The position numbers and the translations under genes were made by a program. This document shows, in pieces, positions 50,757 through 60,800 of a stretch of 64,000 nt of DNA; the first letter of the stretch is position 1, and the number at the start of each line of letters is the position of its first letter. This DNA comes from Enterobacter sp. BIGb0383 (GTDB lineage Bacteria; Pseudomonadota; Gammaproteobacteria; Enterobacterales; Enterobacteriaceae), in NCBI RefSeq assembly GCF_003751845.1, contig NZ_RJKQ01000008.1:1-64000 (forward strand), in the 5' to 3' direction. The notes under the pieces were generated by a model that was not told the origin of the DNA, ran no database searches, and saw only the letters and a program-made list of their open reading frames with translations.

Positions 50757-52586
50757 GTGGCGCAGGCGGAAGTGTTGAATCAGGAATCGCTGGCCAGACA
50801 GGTTTTGCAAGAAACCTTCGGCTACCAGCAGTTCCGCCCGGGACAGGCCGAGATTATCGACACGGTGCTTACCGGGCGCGATTGCCTGGTGGTAATGCCG
50901 ACCGGCGGCGGTAAATCCCTGTGCTACCAGGTCCCCGCCCTGGTTCTCGACGGCCTGACGGTGGTCGTTTCCCCGCTGATTTCCCTGATGAAAGATCAGG
51001 TTGATCAGCTGCTCGCCAACGGCGTAGCCGCCGCCTGTCTCAACTCGACCCAGACCCGTGAGCAGCAGCAGGAGATTATGGCCGGCTGTCGCAACGGCCA
51101 GGTTCGTCTGCTCTATATCGCGCCGGAACGCCTGATGCTGGATAACTTCCTTGAGCATCTTGGCAACTGGAACCCGGTACTGCTGGCGGTCGATGAAGCG
51201 CACTGTATTTCTCAGTGGGGGCACGATTTCCGCCCGGAATATGCTCTCTTAGGGCAGCTACGCCAGCGTTTCCCCGCTCTACCGTTTATGGCACTGACGG
51301 CGACGGCGGATGACACCACCCGTCGGGATATCGAACGCCTGCTGGGGCTGCGTGACCCGCTGATTCAGGTCAGCAGCTTTGACCGTCCCAATATTCGCTA
51401 CATGCTGATGGAGAAATTTAAGCCTCTCGATCAGCTGATGCGCTACGTCCAGGAGCAGCGCGGCAAGTCGGGTATTATCTACTGCAACAGCCGCTCGAAG
51501 GTGGAAGACACCGCCGCCCGTCTGCAAAGCCGCGGTATCAGCGCGGGCGCCTATCATGCCGGACTGGATAACGCCGTGCGTGCCGACGTGCAGGAAAAAT
51601 TCCAGCGCGATGACCTGCAAATCGTGGTGGCGACGGTCGCCTTCGGCATGGGCATCAACAAGCCCAACGTGCGCTTTGTGGTCCACTTCGACATTCCGCG
51701 TAATATCGAATCCTACTATCAGGAAACCGGCCGCGCCGGGCGCGACGGGCTACCGGCCGAAGCGATGCTGTTTTACGATCCGGCGGATATGGCCTGGCTG
51801 CGCCGCTGCCTGGAAGAGAAGCCTGCCGGACAATTACTGGATATCGAACGCCATAAGCTGAATGCGATGGGCGCTTTCGCCGAGGCGCAGACCTGCCGTC
51901 GTCTGGTATTGCTGAACTACTTTGGTGAAGGTCGCCAGGAGTCTTGCGGCAACTGCGATGTCTGCCTCGATCCCCCGCGTCAGTACGACGGCTTGCAGGA
52001 CGCACAGAAAGCGCTCTCCGCGATCTACCGCGTCAATCAGCGCTTCGGTATGGGCTATGTGGTTGAAGTGCTGCGCGGGGCGAATAACCAGCGTATCCGC
52101 GAGATGGCCCACGACAAACTCCCGATCTACGGCATCGGGCGCGATCAGAGCCATGAGCACTGGGTCAGCGTGATCCGCCAGCTGATCCATATGGGCTTCG
52201 CCACCCAGGATATTGCCCGCCATTCGGCGCTGCAGCTGACCGAGGCCGCACGTCCCGTCCTGCGTGGCGAAGTGCCGCTGATGCTGGCCGTTCCTCGCGT
52301 GGTGGCGCTTAAGCCACGGGCAATGCAGAAATCCTTTGGCGGTAACTATGACCGCAAACTCTTTGCCAAGCTGCGCAAACTGCGTAAGGCCATTGCTGAC
52401 GAAGAGAACATTCCGCCGTACGTCGTCTTTAACGATGCCACGCTGATCGAAATGGCTGAGCAGATGCCGCTTTCCGCCGGGGAGATGCTCAGCGTGAACG
52501 GCGTCGGCACCCGCAAGCTTGAGCGCTTCGGTAAGCCGTTTATGACGCTTATCCGCCAGCATGCGGACGGTGATGATGACGAGTAG
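50757..52586 (+). CDS. recQ: ATP-dependent DNA helicase RecQ
   Basis: RecQ is the SF2 3'-5' helicase of the RecF recombination pathway. The 609-residue protein has Walker A TGGGKS near 49-54, DEAH near 146-149, the RecQ zinc site ([21 protein letters not shown] region), a winged helix and the C-terminal HRDC domain. The GTG at 50757 (VAQAEV) matches the E. coli start and length. A TTG at 50739 would lie in the T tract of the upstream terminator and is rejected. Confidence 0.96.
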   Translation: MAQAEVLNQESLARQVLQETFGYQQFRPGQAEIIDTVLTGRDCLVVMPTGGGKSLCYQVPALVLDGLTVVVSPLISLMKDQVDQLLANGVAAACLNSTQTREQQQEIMAGCRNGQVRLLYIAPERLMLDNFLEHLGNWNPVLLAVDEAHCISQWGHDFRPEYALLGQLRQRFPALPFMALTATADDTTRRDIERLLGLRDPLIQVSSFDRPNIRYMLMEKFKPLDQLMRYVQEQRGKSGIIYCNSRSKVEDTAARLQSRGISAGAYHAGLDNAVRADVQEKFQRDDLQIVVATVAFGMGINKPNVRFVVHFDIPRNIESYYQETGRAGRDGLPAEAMLFYDPADMAWLRRCLEEKPAGQLLDIERHKLNAMGAFAEAQTCRRLVLLNYFGEGRQESCGNCDVCLDPPRQYDGLQDAQKALSAIYRVNQRFGMGYVVEVLRGANNQRIREMAHDKLPIYGIGRDQSHEHWVSVIRQLIHMGFATQDIARHSALQLTEAARPVLRGEVPLMLAVPRVVALKPRAMQKSFGGNYDRKLFAKLRKLRKAIADEENIPPYVVFNDATLIEMAEQMPLSAGEMLSVNGVGTRKLERFGKPFMTLIRQHADGDDDE

Positions 52587-52647
52587 CCAGCCGGGGTGAA
52601 CGGTGGCAATATAGTTTTCCAATGAATTATTACTTCGCGAGTCAATT

Positions 52648-53268
52648 ATGCTGATGCTATTTCTGACCGTGGCGATGGTGCATATCGTTGCGCTGATGAG
52701 CCCGGGACCGGACTTTTTCTTCGTCTCACAAACGGCCGTAAGCCGTTCGCGCAAAGAAGCGATGATGGGCGTGCTGGGGATCACCGCAGGCGTTATGGTC
52801 TGGGCGGCCGTGGCGTTGCTGGGTCTGAACCTGATCCTCGCCAAAATGGCGTGGCTGCATACCATCATTATGGTCGGCGGCGGCCTGTATCTGTGCTGGA
52901 TGGGCTACCAGATGCTGCGCGGCGCGTTGAAGAAAGAAGAGAAAAGCACAGAAGCCCCGGCGGTGGAGCTGGCGGCGGGCGGGCGGAGCTTTATGAAGGG
53001 CCTGCTGACCAACCTCGCGAATCCAAAAGCCATTATCTACTTTGGCTCCGTGTTCTCACTGTTCGTCGGCGACAGCGTTGGCGCTGGCGCACGCTGGGGG
53101 ATCTTTGCCCTGATCGTCGTGGAGACGCTGGCCTGGTTTACCGTGGTGGCGAGCCTGTTTGCCCTGCCGAAAATGCGCCGTGGCTATCAGCGTCTGGCGA
53201 AGTGGATTGACGGTTTTGCTGGTGCGCTCTTTGCCGGTTTCGGTATCCACCTGATTATTTCCCGCTAA
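52648..53268 (+). CDS. rhtC: Threonine efflux protein RhtC
   Basis: RhtC is a LysE/RhtB-family exporter of threonine in the inner membrane. The 206-residue protein has about six hydrophobic segments and the family motif MSPGPDFFFVSQTAV near the N-terminus, plus NLANPKAIIYFGS. It faces rhtB, a homologue on the opposite strand, across a 51-base gap with a long hairpin. Confidence 0.95.
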   Translation: MLMLFLTVAMVHIVALMSPGPDFFFVSQTAVSRSRKEAMMGVLGITAGVMVWAAVALLGLNLILAKMAWLHTIIMVGGGLYLCWMGYQMLRGALKKEEKSTEAPAVELAAGGRSFMKGLLTNLANPKAIIYFGSVFSLFVGDSVGAGARWGIFALIVVETLAWFTVVASLFALPKMRRGYQRLAKWIDGFAGALFAGFGIHLIISR

Positions 53269-53278
53269 AACCCTCTTA

Positions 53279-53315
53279 TTGACTCGTCCTCTCCCATTGG
53301 GTGAGGACGAGTCAA
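53279..53315. repeat. Long inverted repeat, rhtC/rhtB
   Basis: TTGACTCGTCCTC pairs perfectly with GAGGACGAGTCAA, and the loop adds CCC/GGG after one T:T mismatch, giving a 16-base-pair stem with an ATT loop. It lies between the convergent rhtC and rhtB stops and has no T tract, so it is more like an intergenic repeat or mRNA 3' end stabiliser. Confidence 0.7.
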
Positions 53316-53319
53316 CGTC

Positions 53320-53940
53320 TCAGGCGTGACGCGCCGACGCCAACAGTGCGCCAATCAGCATAAACAGCGAACCAAACACCTTGTTCAGCGCCTTCATCTG
53401 ACGCGGGCCTTTGATCCAGCCTGCGATACGCTGGGCCAGGGTCGCATAGCCAATCATCACCACGATATCGACCACGATGGTGGTTACGCCCAGCACCACG
53501 TACTGCATAATCTGGGGCTGGTGCGGCACGATAAACTGCGGGAACAGGGCGGCGAGAAAAACGATACTCTTGGGGTTGGTCAGGTTGACGAAGACCGCCC
53601 GCTTAAACAGACGCCCGCGAGACTGGGTTTTTGCCAGCGTATTCAGATCGATCGCGCCTGCGGCGCGCCACTGCTGAATGCCCAGCCAGATCAGATAGGC
53701 TGCACCGGCCCACTTCAGCACCTCGAAGGCCAGCACCGAGCGGGAAAACAGCGTGCCCAGACCGATACCCACCAGCACGATATGAATGCCCAGCCCGGTT
53801 TGCAGACCGGCGATGGACGCCGCCGCACCGCGATAGCCGTGGCTAATCGAGGTGGTCATGGTATTGATCGCGCCAGAGCCCGGTGAGACGCTGAGGATGA
53901 TCGATGTCAGCAGGTAGGCGAACCACCATTCGAAGGTCAT
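53320..53940 (-). CDS. rhtB: Homoserine/homoserine lactone efflux protein RhtB
   Basis: RhtB is a LysE-family exporter of homoserine. The 206-residue protein has six hydrophobic segments, the N-terminal [16 protein letters not shown] motif and [18 protein letters not shown]. It is paired tail to tail with rhtC and diverges from pldB. Confidence 0.95.
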   Translation of the reverse strand: MTFEWWFAYLLTSIILSVSPGSGAINTMTTSISHGYRGAAASIAGLQTGLGIHIVLVGIGLGTLFSRSVLAFEVLKWAGAAYLIWLGIQQWRAAGAIDLNTLAKTQSRGRLFKRAVFVNLTNPKSIVFLAALFPQFIVPHQPQIMQYVVLGVTTIVVDIVVMIGYATLAQRIAGWIKGPRQMKALNKVFGSLFMLIGALLASARHA

Positions 53941-54049
53941 GTGAAACTCCCTGATTGCTCTTTTTTATGCCACAATACGCTATTGTTTGAGCGTTGTGTG
54001 ACGGGACGCAAAAAAACGATTTTACACGGTTAGCAGGGGCGTAAACCCG

Positions 54050-55042
54050 ATGTTTCAGCAGAAAACGGACTGGGAAACCAGAGAAAACGCGTTTGCCGCG
54101 TTCGCCACCGGGCCGCTGATGGATTTCTGGCGTCAGCGAGAAGAGGCGGAGTTTCACGGCGTGGACGACGTGCCGATACGCTTCGTCCGGTTTCGCGCAG
54201 AAAAGCACGATCGGGTGGTGGTGATTTGCCCCGGTCGTATTGAAAGCTATGTAAAATACGCCGAGCTGGCCTGGGATCTGTTCCACCTGGGCTTTGACGT
54301 GCTGATTATCGATCATCGTGGTCAGGGGCGATCCGGGCGGATGCTGGACGATACCCACCGTGGTCACGTAATGAACTTCAGCGATTACGTGGACGATCTG
54401 AACGCTTTCTGGCAGCAGGAGGTTCAGCCGGGCGGATGGCGGAAACGCTATATTCTGGCCCACTCTATGGGTGGCGCGATCGCCACGCTGTTTTTACAGC
54501 GTTACCCGCATCAGTGCGATGCTATCGCCCTCTGTGCGCCCATGTTCGGGATTGTTATACGCCTGCCTGACTGGATGGTCCGCCCGCTGCTCGACTGGGC
54601 GGAAGGCAACCCAAAAGTCCGGGATGGCTATGCTATCGGCACCGGGCGCTGGCGGGCGGTTCCTTTTGCCCTCAACCAACTGACCCATAGCCAGGCGCGC
54701 TATCGTCGCAATCTGCGTTTTTACGCTGACGATCCGCATCTACAGGTGGGCGGCCCGACCTGGCACTGGGTGCGGGAAGGGATGCTGGCGGGTGAGCAGG
54801 TGCTTGCCGGTGTCGCGGAGGACACAACCCCGACGCTGCTGATTCAGGCGGAGGCCGAGCGGGTCGTGGATAACCGCATGCACGGTCGCTTCTGCGAACT
54901 GCGCGCCGCGGCGGGAGCGCCCTGTGAGGGTGAACAACCGCTTGTCATAAACGGCGCTTACCATGAGATCCTTTTCGAAAAGGACGCTATGCGCTCAGTC
55001 GCGCTCCACGCCATCGTCGACTTTTTCGACAGGCATAACTAA
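54050..55042 (+). CDS. pldB: Lysophospholipase L2
   Basis: PldB is an inner-membrane-associated alpha/beta hydrolase that degrades lysophospholipids, the products of PldA. The 330-residue protein has the nucleophile elbow AHSMGGA, the strand VLIIDHRGQGRSGR and the late histidine in NGAYHEILFE. It is slightly shorter than the E. coli protein. yigL follows after 40 bases and is probably co-transcribed. Confidence 0.95.
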   Translation: MFQQKTDWETRENAFAAFATGPLMDFWRQREEAEFHGVDDVPIRFVRFRAEKHDRVVVICPGRIESYVKYAELAWDLFHLGFDVLIIDHRGQGRSGRMLDDTHRGHVMNFSDYVDDLNAFWQQEVQPGGWRKRYILAHSMGGAIATLFLQRYPHQCDAIALCAPMFGIVIRLPDWMVRPLLDWAEGNPKVRDGYAIGTGRWRAVPFALNQLTHSQARYRRNLRFYADDPHLQVGGPTWHWVREGMLAGEQVLAGVAEDTTPTLLIQAEAERVVDNRMHGRFCELRAAAGAPCEGEQPLVINGAYHEILFEKDAMRSVALHAIVDFFDRHN

Positions 55043-55082
55043 TCCGGCGTCATGCCGCTTGATCCAGAGGTTGAATTTTCTT

Positions 55083-55892
55083 ATGTACCAGGTTGTTGCG
55101 TCTGATTTAGATGGCACGCTGCTGTCCCCCGACCATCGGTTATCCTCCTATGCCAAAGAAACGCTGAAGCTGCTGACCGCACGCGGGGTGAACTTTGTTT
55201 TTGCCACCGGCCGTCACCATGTCGATGTCGGGCAGATCCGCGATAACCTGGAGATAAAATCCTGGATGATCACCTCCAACGGTGCGCGGGTGCACGATAC
55301 CGATGGTAACCTGGTCTTCACCCACAATCTGGACAGCGATATCGCCACCGACCTGTTCGGCGTGATGCATAACGACCCGGATATCATCACCAACGTTTAC
55401 CGCGACGATGAGTGGTTTATGAACCGCCACCGTCCGGACGAAATGCGCTTCTTTAAAGAGGCGGTCTTTAACTATTCGCTGTATGAGCCAGCTCTGCTGG
55501 AGCCGACGGGCATCAGCAAAGTCTTTTTCACCTGTGAAAGCCATGAAAAACTGCTGCCGCTGGAGCAGGCGTTCAACGCCCGCTGGGGCGATCGCGTCAA
55601 CGTTAGCTTCTCGACCCTCACCTGCCTGGAAGTGATGGCGGGCGGCGTATCGAAAGGACATGCGCTGGAAGCAGTGGCAAAAGCGATGGGGTACAGCCTT
55701 AAAGACTGTATCGCTTTTGGCGATGGTATGAACGACGCCGAAATGCTGTCGATGGCAGGTAAAGGCTGCATTATGGGCAATGCCCATCAGCGTCTGAAAG
55801 ATCTCTATCCCGAGCTGGAAGTGATCGGCACCAACGGCGATAACGCCGTGCCGAATTATCTGCGCGAGCTGTATCTCGGTCAGGATAAATAG
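55083..55892 (+). CDS. yigL: HAD phosphatase YigL
   Basis: YigL is a Cof-type HAD phosphatase that acts on sugar phosphates and pyridoxal phosphate; in Salmonella and E. coli its mRNA is stabilised by the sRNA SgrS. The 269-residue protein has motif I SDLDGTL with D8 and D10, TSNGAR and motif IV AFGDGMNDAEML. The start MYQVVASD at 55083 matches E. coli; a longer frame that overlaps pldB is rejected. It is the last gene in E. coli-like order. Confidence 0.95.
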   Translation: MYQVVASDLDGTLLSPDHRLSSYAKETLKLLTARGVNFVFATGRHHVDVGQIRDNLEIKSWMITSNGARVHDTDGNLVFTHNLDSDIATDLFGVMHNDPDIITNVYRDDEWFMNRHRPDEMRFFKEAVFNYSLYEPALLEPTGISKVFFTCESHEKLLPLEQAFNARWGDRVNVSFSTLTCLEVMAGGVSKGHALEAVAKAMGYSLKDCIAFGDGMNDAEMLSMAGKGCIMGNAHQRLKDLYPELEVIGTNGDNAVPNYLRELYLGQDK

Positions 55893-55900
55893 ATCTTTTA

Positions 55901-55931
55901 TTGAGCCTTGCCGCTTATCGGCAAGGCTCAA
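55901..55931. terminator. Hairpin after yigL
   Basis: TTGAGCCTTGCCG and CGGCAAGGCTCAA form a perfect 13-base-pair stem with loop CTTAT, eight bases after yigL. The 3' side has no T tract (ATATATT). It marks the end of the conserved block and probably shields the pldB-yigL mRNA or stops transcripts. Confidence 0.65.
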
Positions 55932-56136
55932 TATATTATGCATTCGATCTTAATTAAGATTTTTATTTGAGTTAAGTTTGTTTATAGGTGCCGTAAATTT
56001 TATTTAGGTTTATAGATCGTATTGCAGTTCTGGTTAGTAATGACAATCAATTTCCTTTATCCCTCGCCTTTGTTGTATTTCAGTCTTATCCTATTTATTA
56101 TTGATAAAAACAATTAACGTAATCCTCTGAAATGGA
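55932..56136. promoter_or_regulatory. AT-rich spacer before the two-partner secretion genes
   Basis: This 205-base stretch is strikingly AT-rich compared with its surroundings. It holds a 14-base perfect palindrome ATCTTAATTAAGAT (55947-55960) followed by five T residues, which could be a weak terminator. It presumably contains the promoter of the tpsB gene and is a plausible H-NS target. No gene is seen in it. Confidence 0.5.
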
Positions 56137-57813
56137 ATGGACAGGATGTCTCTGCGTATAGCCTCTGTGGCCGTGCTGGCCTTTATTACCACCCCGCTTT
56201 TTGCTGTTGAACCCTTATTACCCGCGGACCGCGATGCGGTGCGTCAGCAGCAGGAACAATTACTGCTTCAGACTCAGCAACAGCGCGACGAGCTTGAGCG
56301 CAGTATTGTGCTTCCCCGCTCCGGGCCAGCAGCGCCGCAGGCCCAGCCTGCGGGACCCTGCTTTGAGATCCAGACTATTGTGCTGGATGGCGCGACCCTT
56401 ATTTCCTCTCGCGAACAGCAAAAACTTATTTCGCCCTGGCTAAACCGCTGCCTGAACTTAGCGCAAATTACCGCGGTTACCGAATCGGTTTCCGACTGGT
56501 ATATCAGCCGGGGCTATATTACCAGTCGTGCTTTTCTGACCGAACAGGACTTATCCCGGGGGGAGTTACGTCTTGCGGTGCTGGAAGGGAAATTGCGCGA
56601 TATTCGCCTGGAAGGTGAATCTCCGCGCCTGCTGAAGATGGCCTTCCCGGGGCTGAAAGGCAACGTTCTGAACCTGCGGGATATCGAGCAGGGGATGGAG
56701 CAGATTAACCGCGTCCGCACGCAGCCGGTCCAGATTGAAATTCTGCCCGATGAGCAGCCCGGTTATTCCGTGGTGAATCTCACCGCCACCCCGGAATTCC
56801 CCCTCAGCGCCAGTGTGACCTTCGATAACAGCGGCCAGAAAAGTACCGGCGAGAATCAGCTCAGCGGCGTACTGAGCGGCAATAACCTGCTGGGCCTCGC
56901 GGATAAAACCTTTATCAGCGGCGGACGTAGCAGCGATTTCGCCACCCGCTACGATGCGCAGACCTTCCAGACGGGCCTGAGCGTGCCTTACGGCTACGGC
57001 CTGCTCGATTACAGCTACAGCTGGAGCAACTACCGCTCCACCGTGCCTCAGATGGGCTTTGACTGGATCTCCACCGGCGACAGTAAAACCCACCGCCTGA
57101 GCGGTACCTGGGTGGCGTACCGCAATGGCGATCTTAAAACCGCCTTCGCGGCGGGGATCACGCAGCGCAGCAGCCGCAACTGGCTGAATGATGTCAAGCT
57201 CGGCACCAGCTCGCGCAATCTCTCCAGCATGATGGTCGGCATCAACCATACCCAGAAACTCCTCGGCGGCGTGGCGACCTTTAACCCCGCATTCAGCCGG
57301 GGCATGCCGTGGTTTAACGCCGAAACCGACGCCGGTAAAACCGCCGAACAGCCCCGGGCGGAGTTCCGCAAATGGAGCCTGAGCGCCAGCTTCCAGCGTC
57401 CGTTAAGCACCGATGCGATGTGGCTGACCAGTCTGTACGGCCAGTGGTCGCCGGATCGCCTGCACGGCAGCGAACGGCTCTCGCTGGGCGGGGAAAGCTC
57501 GGTGCGCGGCTTTAAAGAGCAGTACATCTCCGGTGATATCGGGGGCTACTGGCGAAACGAAATCAACTACAACCTTTTCCAGCTGCCGGTCGTCGGACAG
57601 ATTAGCGCAGTGGTCGCCCTCGACGGAGGCTGGCTGCGTAAAGACCCGTTCGATCAGTACTCCTCCGGCACTCTGTGGGGTGGCGCGGTGGGGCTGAGCA
57701 GTAACGGACGGTGGGCTGCCAGCCAGCTTACCGTCGGCACCCCTTTACAGTATCCCGACTGGCTCGGACCGGATCACGTCAGCGTCAACTGGCGCGTCAG
57801 CATGATGTTTTAA
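56137..57813 (+). CDS. Two-partner secretion outer-membrane transporter (TpsB, CdiB/ShlB/FhaC type)
   Basis: This Omp85-superfamily transporter moves its partner exoprotein, the next gene, across the outer membrane. The 558-residue protein has a signal peptide to about residue 23 (PLFA), an N-terminal plug-like helix rich in Gln and Glu (33-56), a Pro/Ala-rich linker, and POTRA domains with a cysteine pair C75 and C105 and the motifs SRGYITSRAFLTEQDL and LEGKL. The 16-strand barrel carries the family motif VRGF at 456-459 and the C-terminal phenylalanine. The start at 56137 is uncertain; an ATG at 56146 would drop three residues and has a purine-rich stretch upstream. tpsA starts 12 bases after its stop. 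CdiB, HecB and ShlB are the closest families I recognise; which one depends on the partner. Confidence 0.92.
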   Translation: MDRMSLRIASVAVLAFITTPLFAVEPLLPADRDAVRQQQEQLLLQTQQQRDELERSIVLPRSGPAAPQAQPAGPCFEIQTIVLDGATLISSREQQKLISPWLNRCLNLAQITAVTESVSDWYISRGYITSRAFLTEQDLSRGELRLAVLEGKLRDIRLEGESPRLLKMAFPGLKGNVLNLRDIEQGMEQINRVRTQPVQIEILPDEQPGYSVVNLTATPEFPLSASVTFDNSGQKSTGENQLSGVLSGNNLLGLADKTFISGGRSSDFATRYDAQTFQTGLSVPYGYGLLDYSYSWSNYRSTVPQMGFDWISTGDSKTHRLSGTWVAYRNGDLKTAFAAGITQRSSRNWLNDVKLGTSSRNLSSMMVGINHTQKLLGGVATFNPAFSRGMPWFNAETDAGKTAEQPRAEFRKWSLSASFQRPLSTDAMWLTSLYGQWSPDRLHGSERLSLGGESSVRGFKEQYISGDIGGYWRNEINYNLFQLPVVGQISAVVALDGGWLRKDPFDQYSSGTLWGGAVGLSSNGRWAASQLTVGTPLQYPDWLGPDHVSVNWRVSMMF

Positions 57814-57825
57814 GAGATAACGATT

Positions 57826-60800
57826 ATGGATAACACTTCTCTGCCCGTGAAATTCTCCCAGCGCGCCATCAGCTGGCTGATCATCAGCACCCTGGTCTGG
57901 CAGCCAATGGCTCCGGCCGTCGCCGCCGCCATCAGCCCGACCGGTCCGGCCAGCATGGACAGCGCCGCCAACGGCGTGCCGGTCCTGAATATCGCCACGC
58001 CTAACGGGGCAGGGATTTCCCATAATCAGTTTAACGACTACAACGTCGGCAAAGAGGGACTGATCCTCAATAACGCCACCGGCCAGCTGAATCAGACCCA
58101 GCTGGGCGGGATTATCCAGAACAACCCCAACCTGCGTCCCGGCCAGGAAGCCCGGGGCATCATCAACGAAGTCACCGGCGGGAGCCGTTCACAGCTGCAG
58201 GGCTACACCGAGGTCGCCGGGAAAGCGGCCAATGTGATGGTGGCGAACCCTTACGGCATCACCTGCGACGGCTGCGGCTTTATCAATACGCCGAACGCCA
58301 CCCTGACCACCGGTAAACCGCAGTTTGATGATAAAGGCAACCTGAGCGCGCTGAACGTCACCGGCGGGACCATTACCGTCGAAGGCAAAGGCCTGGATGC
58401 GAGCCAGAGCGATGCCCTGTCGATTATCGCCCGGGCAACGGAAGTGAACGCTGCGATCCACGCGAAGGACCTGACGGTCACCGCCGGTGCAAACCGCGTC
58501 GGGGCAGACGGCAGCGTGGCTGCCATTGAGGGCGAAGGTACAGCCCCGACGGTCGCAGTCGATACCGGAGCGCTGGGCGGGATGTACGCCAACCGTATTC
58601 ATCTGGTGTCCAGCGAGAAAGGCGTCGGGGTTAACCTTGGCAACCTGAATGCGCGTCAGGGGGATATTCAGCTCGATGCCAGCGGGAAGCTGGTGCTGAA
58701 AGACAGCCTGAGTAGTGGGGCGCTGACGGTTAAGGCGCAAAATGCGGAGCTCAGCGGGGACAACAAAGCCGCTGGTGCGGCGACGGTCACGGCGCAGAAC
58801 GAGATCGCGCTAAAACAGGGCTCACTGGTCAGCGATAAAACGGTATCGCTGGACGCGGGCGATCGTGTGGATATCGCCAGCGGCAAAGTGACCGCCGGGG
58901 AGAATATCCGCCTGACGGGAACAGGTCTGGGAATAGACAAAGCGAGTACTGCCGACGCTGCAGGCGCCATCGATCTGAATGCGCAAGGTAACGACCTGAA
59001 CAACGCCGGACAGCTGACCGCCGGGCAGGCGATAAGCCTGAATGCCGGAACCGTCTCCAACAGCGGGACGCTGGCGGCAAAAGGGCGTCTGGATGCCACA
59101 GGCAAGCGCGTTGATAACCAGGGGACTTTGCAGGGTAACGGGGTCACGCTAAAAAGCGAGACGCTGAGCAATAGCGGCACGCTGCAAAGCGCCGGTGCGC
59201 TGGATCTTTCCGGCCGTAGCCTGGCGCAAACGGGAACGCTGGGCGCAGGCGGTGACGCCGCGCTACGCTTTGACGATAGCATTCATAACAGCGGCAGCGT
59301 GCTGGTGGATGGCGGACTTACCGCCACCACCGGCGAACTGGTGCAGAACGGCACGCTTTCCGGTCGTAAAGGGATCGCGGCTAACAGCGACACGCTGAGC
59401 AGCGGCAAAGGCGCGCAGACCACCAGCGAGGGCGATGTCGCCTTAAACGCCGGTCGCAGCGCCGATATTGCCGGTGAAATTAACGCAGGCGGCCTGCTGG
59501 CGCTGAACAGCGAGGCACTGAATACCGACGACACGGCCCGACTCCAGGGACAAACCGTCGATCTTAAGGCTGCAAATGCGAAACTGAATGGCACCCAGGC
59601 GGCGAAACAGACCCTGAACGTGAGCGCTGATACGCTGACGCATGGGGGAAAAAGTAGTGCAGAGCGGATCCACCTTAATGCGGGCGATACGCTGAATAAC
59701 GGCGGTACCCTCTCTGCGACGGATCTGGCGCTGGAGAGCGGCGACATTATCAACAGCGGTCTGCTGCAGGGCACCGGCTCCCTGAGTCTACTGGGGAACC
59801 GTCTGGATAACCGGGCATCGGGCAGTATCCATACCCTGGGTGATTTCGCCCTTAATCTGCCTGATTTCACCAATAGCGGCCTGCTCAGTGCTGGCGGCCA
59901 GCTACAGCTTAGCGGTAACCGCCTGAGCAATAGTGGCGAGATTAACGCTGCATCCCTGACGTCCGACTACGGCCGCGTCGACAATCTGGCGGGCGGACGC
60001 CTGCTGGCAACGGACGGAATGCGGTTAACGCAGGCCCGGCTGGATAATGGCGGACAGATTGTGGCGGGCCAGCTGGATCTGGATGCCGACACTCTGACCA
60101 ACCTTAGTGATGGTGAACTGCTCAGCGATGGACAGCTTACCCTCACCGGCGGCGAGCTGATAAACGAGGGACTCCTGCAGGCGGGGCAACTGAACCTTAC
60201 GGCGGATAACTGGCGTAATGACGGTGTCGCCCTGAGCGCGCAGGACGCGACGGCGCAGGTGAAAGGTTCCCTGACTAACAACGGAAAAATTCTCGGTCAG
60301 CAGGGTCTGGATATCACGGTTGCGGCGACCGATAACGCCGGACAGGTGGTGGCGAAAGTCCTGGCGCTGCACGGAGATCTGGTCAACAGCGGCCTGTTGC
60401 AGGGTGATGACCGTCTGGCTCTGGACGGACGCGAGCTGAAAAATAACGTCGGTGGGCAGATGCTCAGCGCCGGAAACACCACCCTCGATGCCGGAATGCT
60501 GGATAACCGTGGTGAGCTGCAGGCGAATACGCTGGACGTGACGGCAAACGACTGGAATAACCGCGGGACCGCCCGTGCGGGTGATGGCCTGACGGCAAAC
60601 CTGAGCGGAGAGATGCAAAACAGCGGTCTGCTGCGCAGCGCGCAGACGCTGGATCTTCACGCGGCAGACATTGTGAATGAGGGGATCCTGGCGGCCGATC
60701 GGCTCTCCCTTAGCGCACCGCAGCTGAAGAACAGCGGCATCCTGCAGGGCACAAGCGGTCTGACGCTAAAGACCGACAAACTTAACAACCTCAGCGGCGG

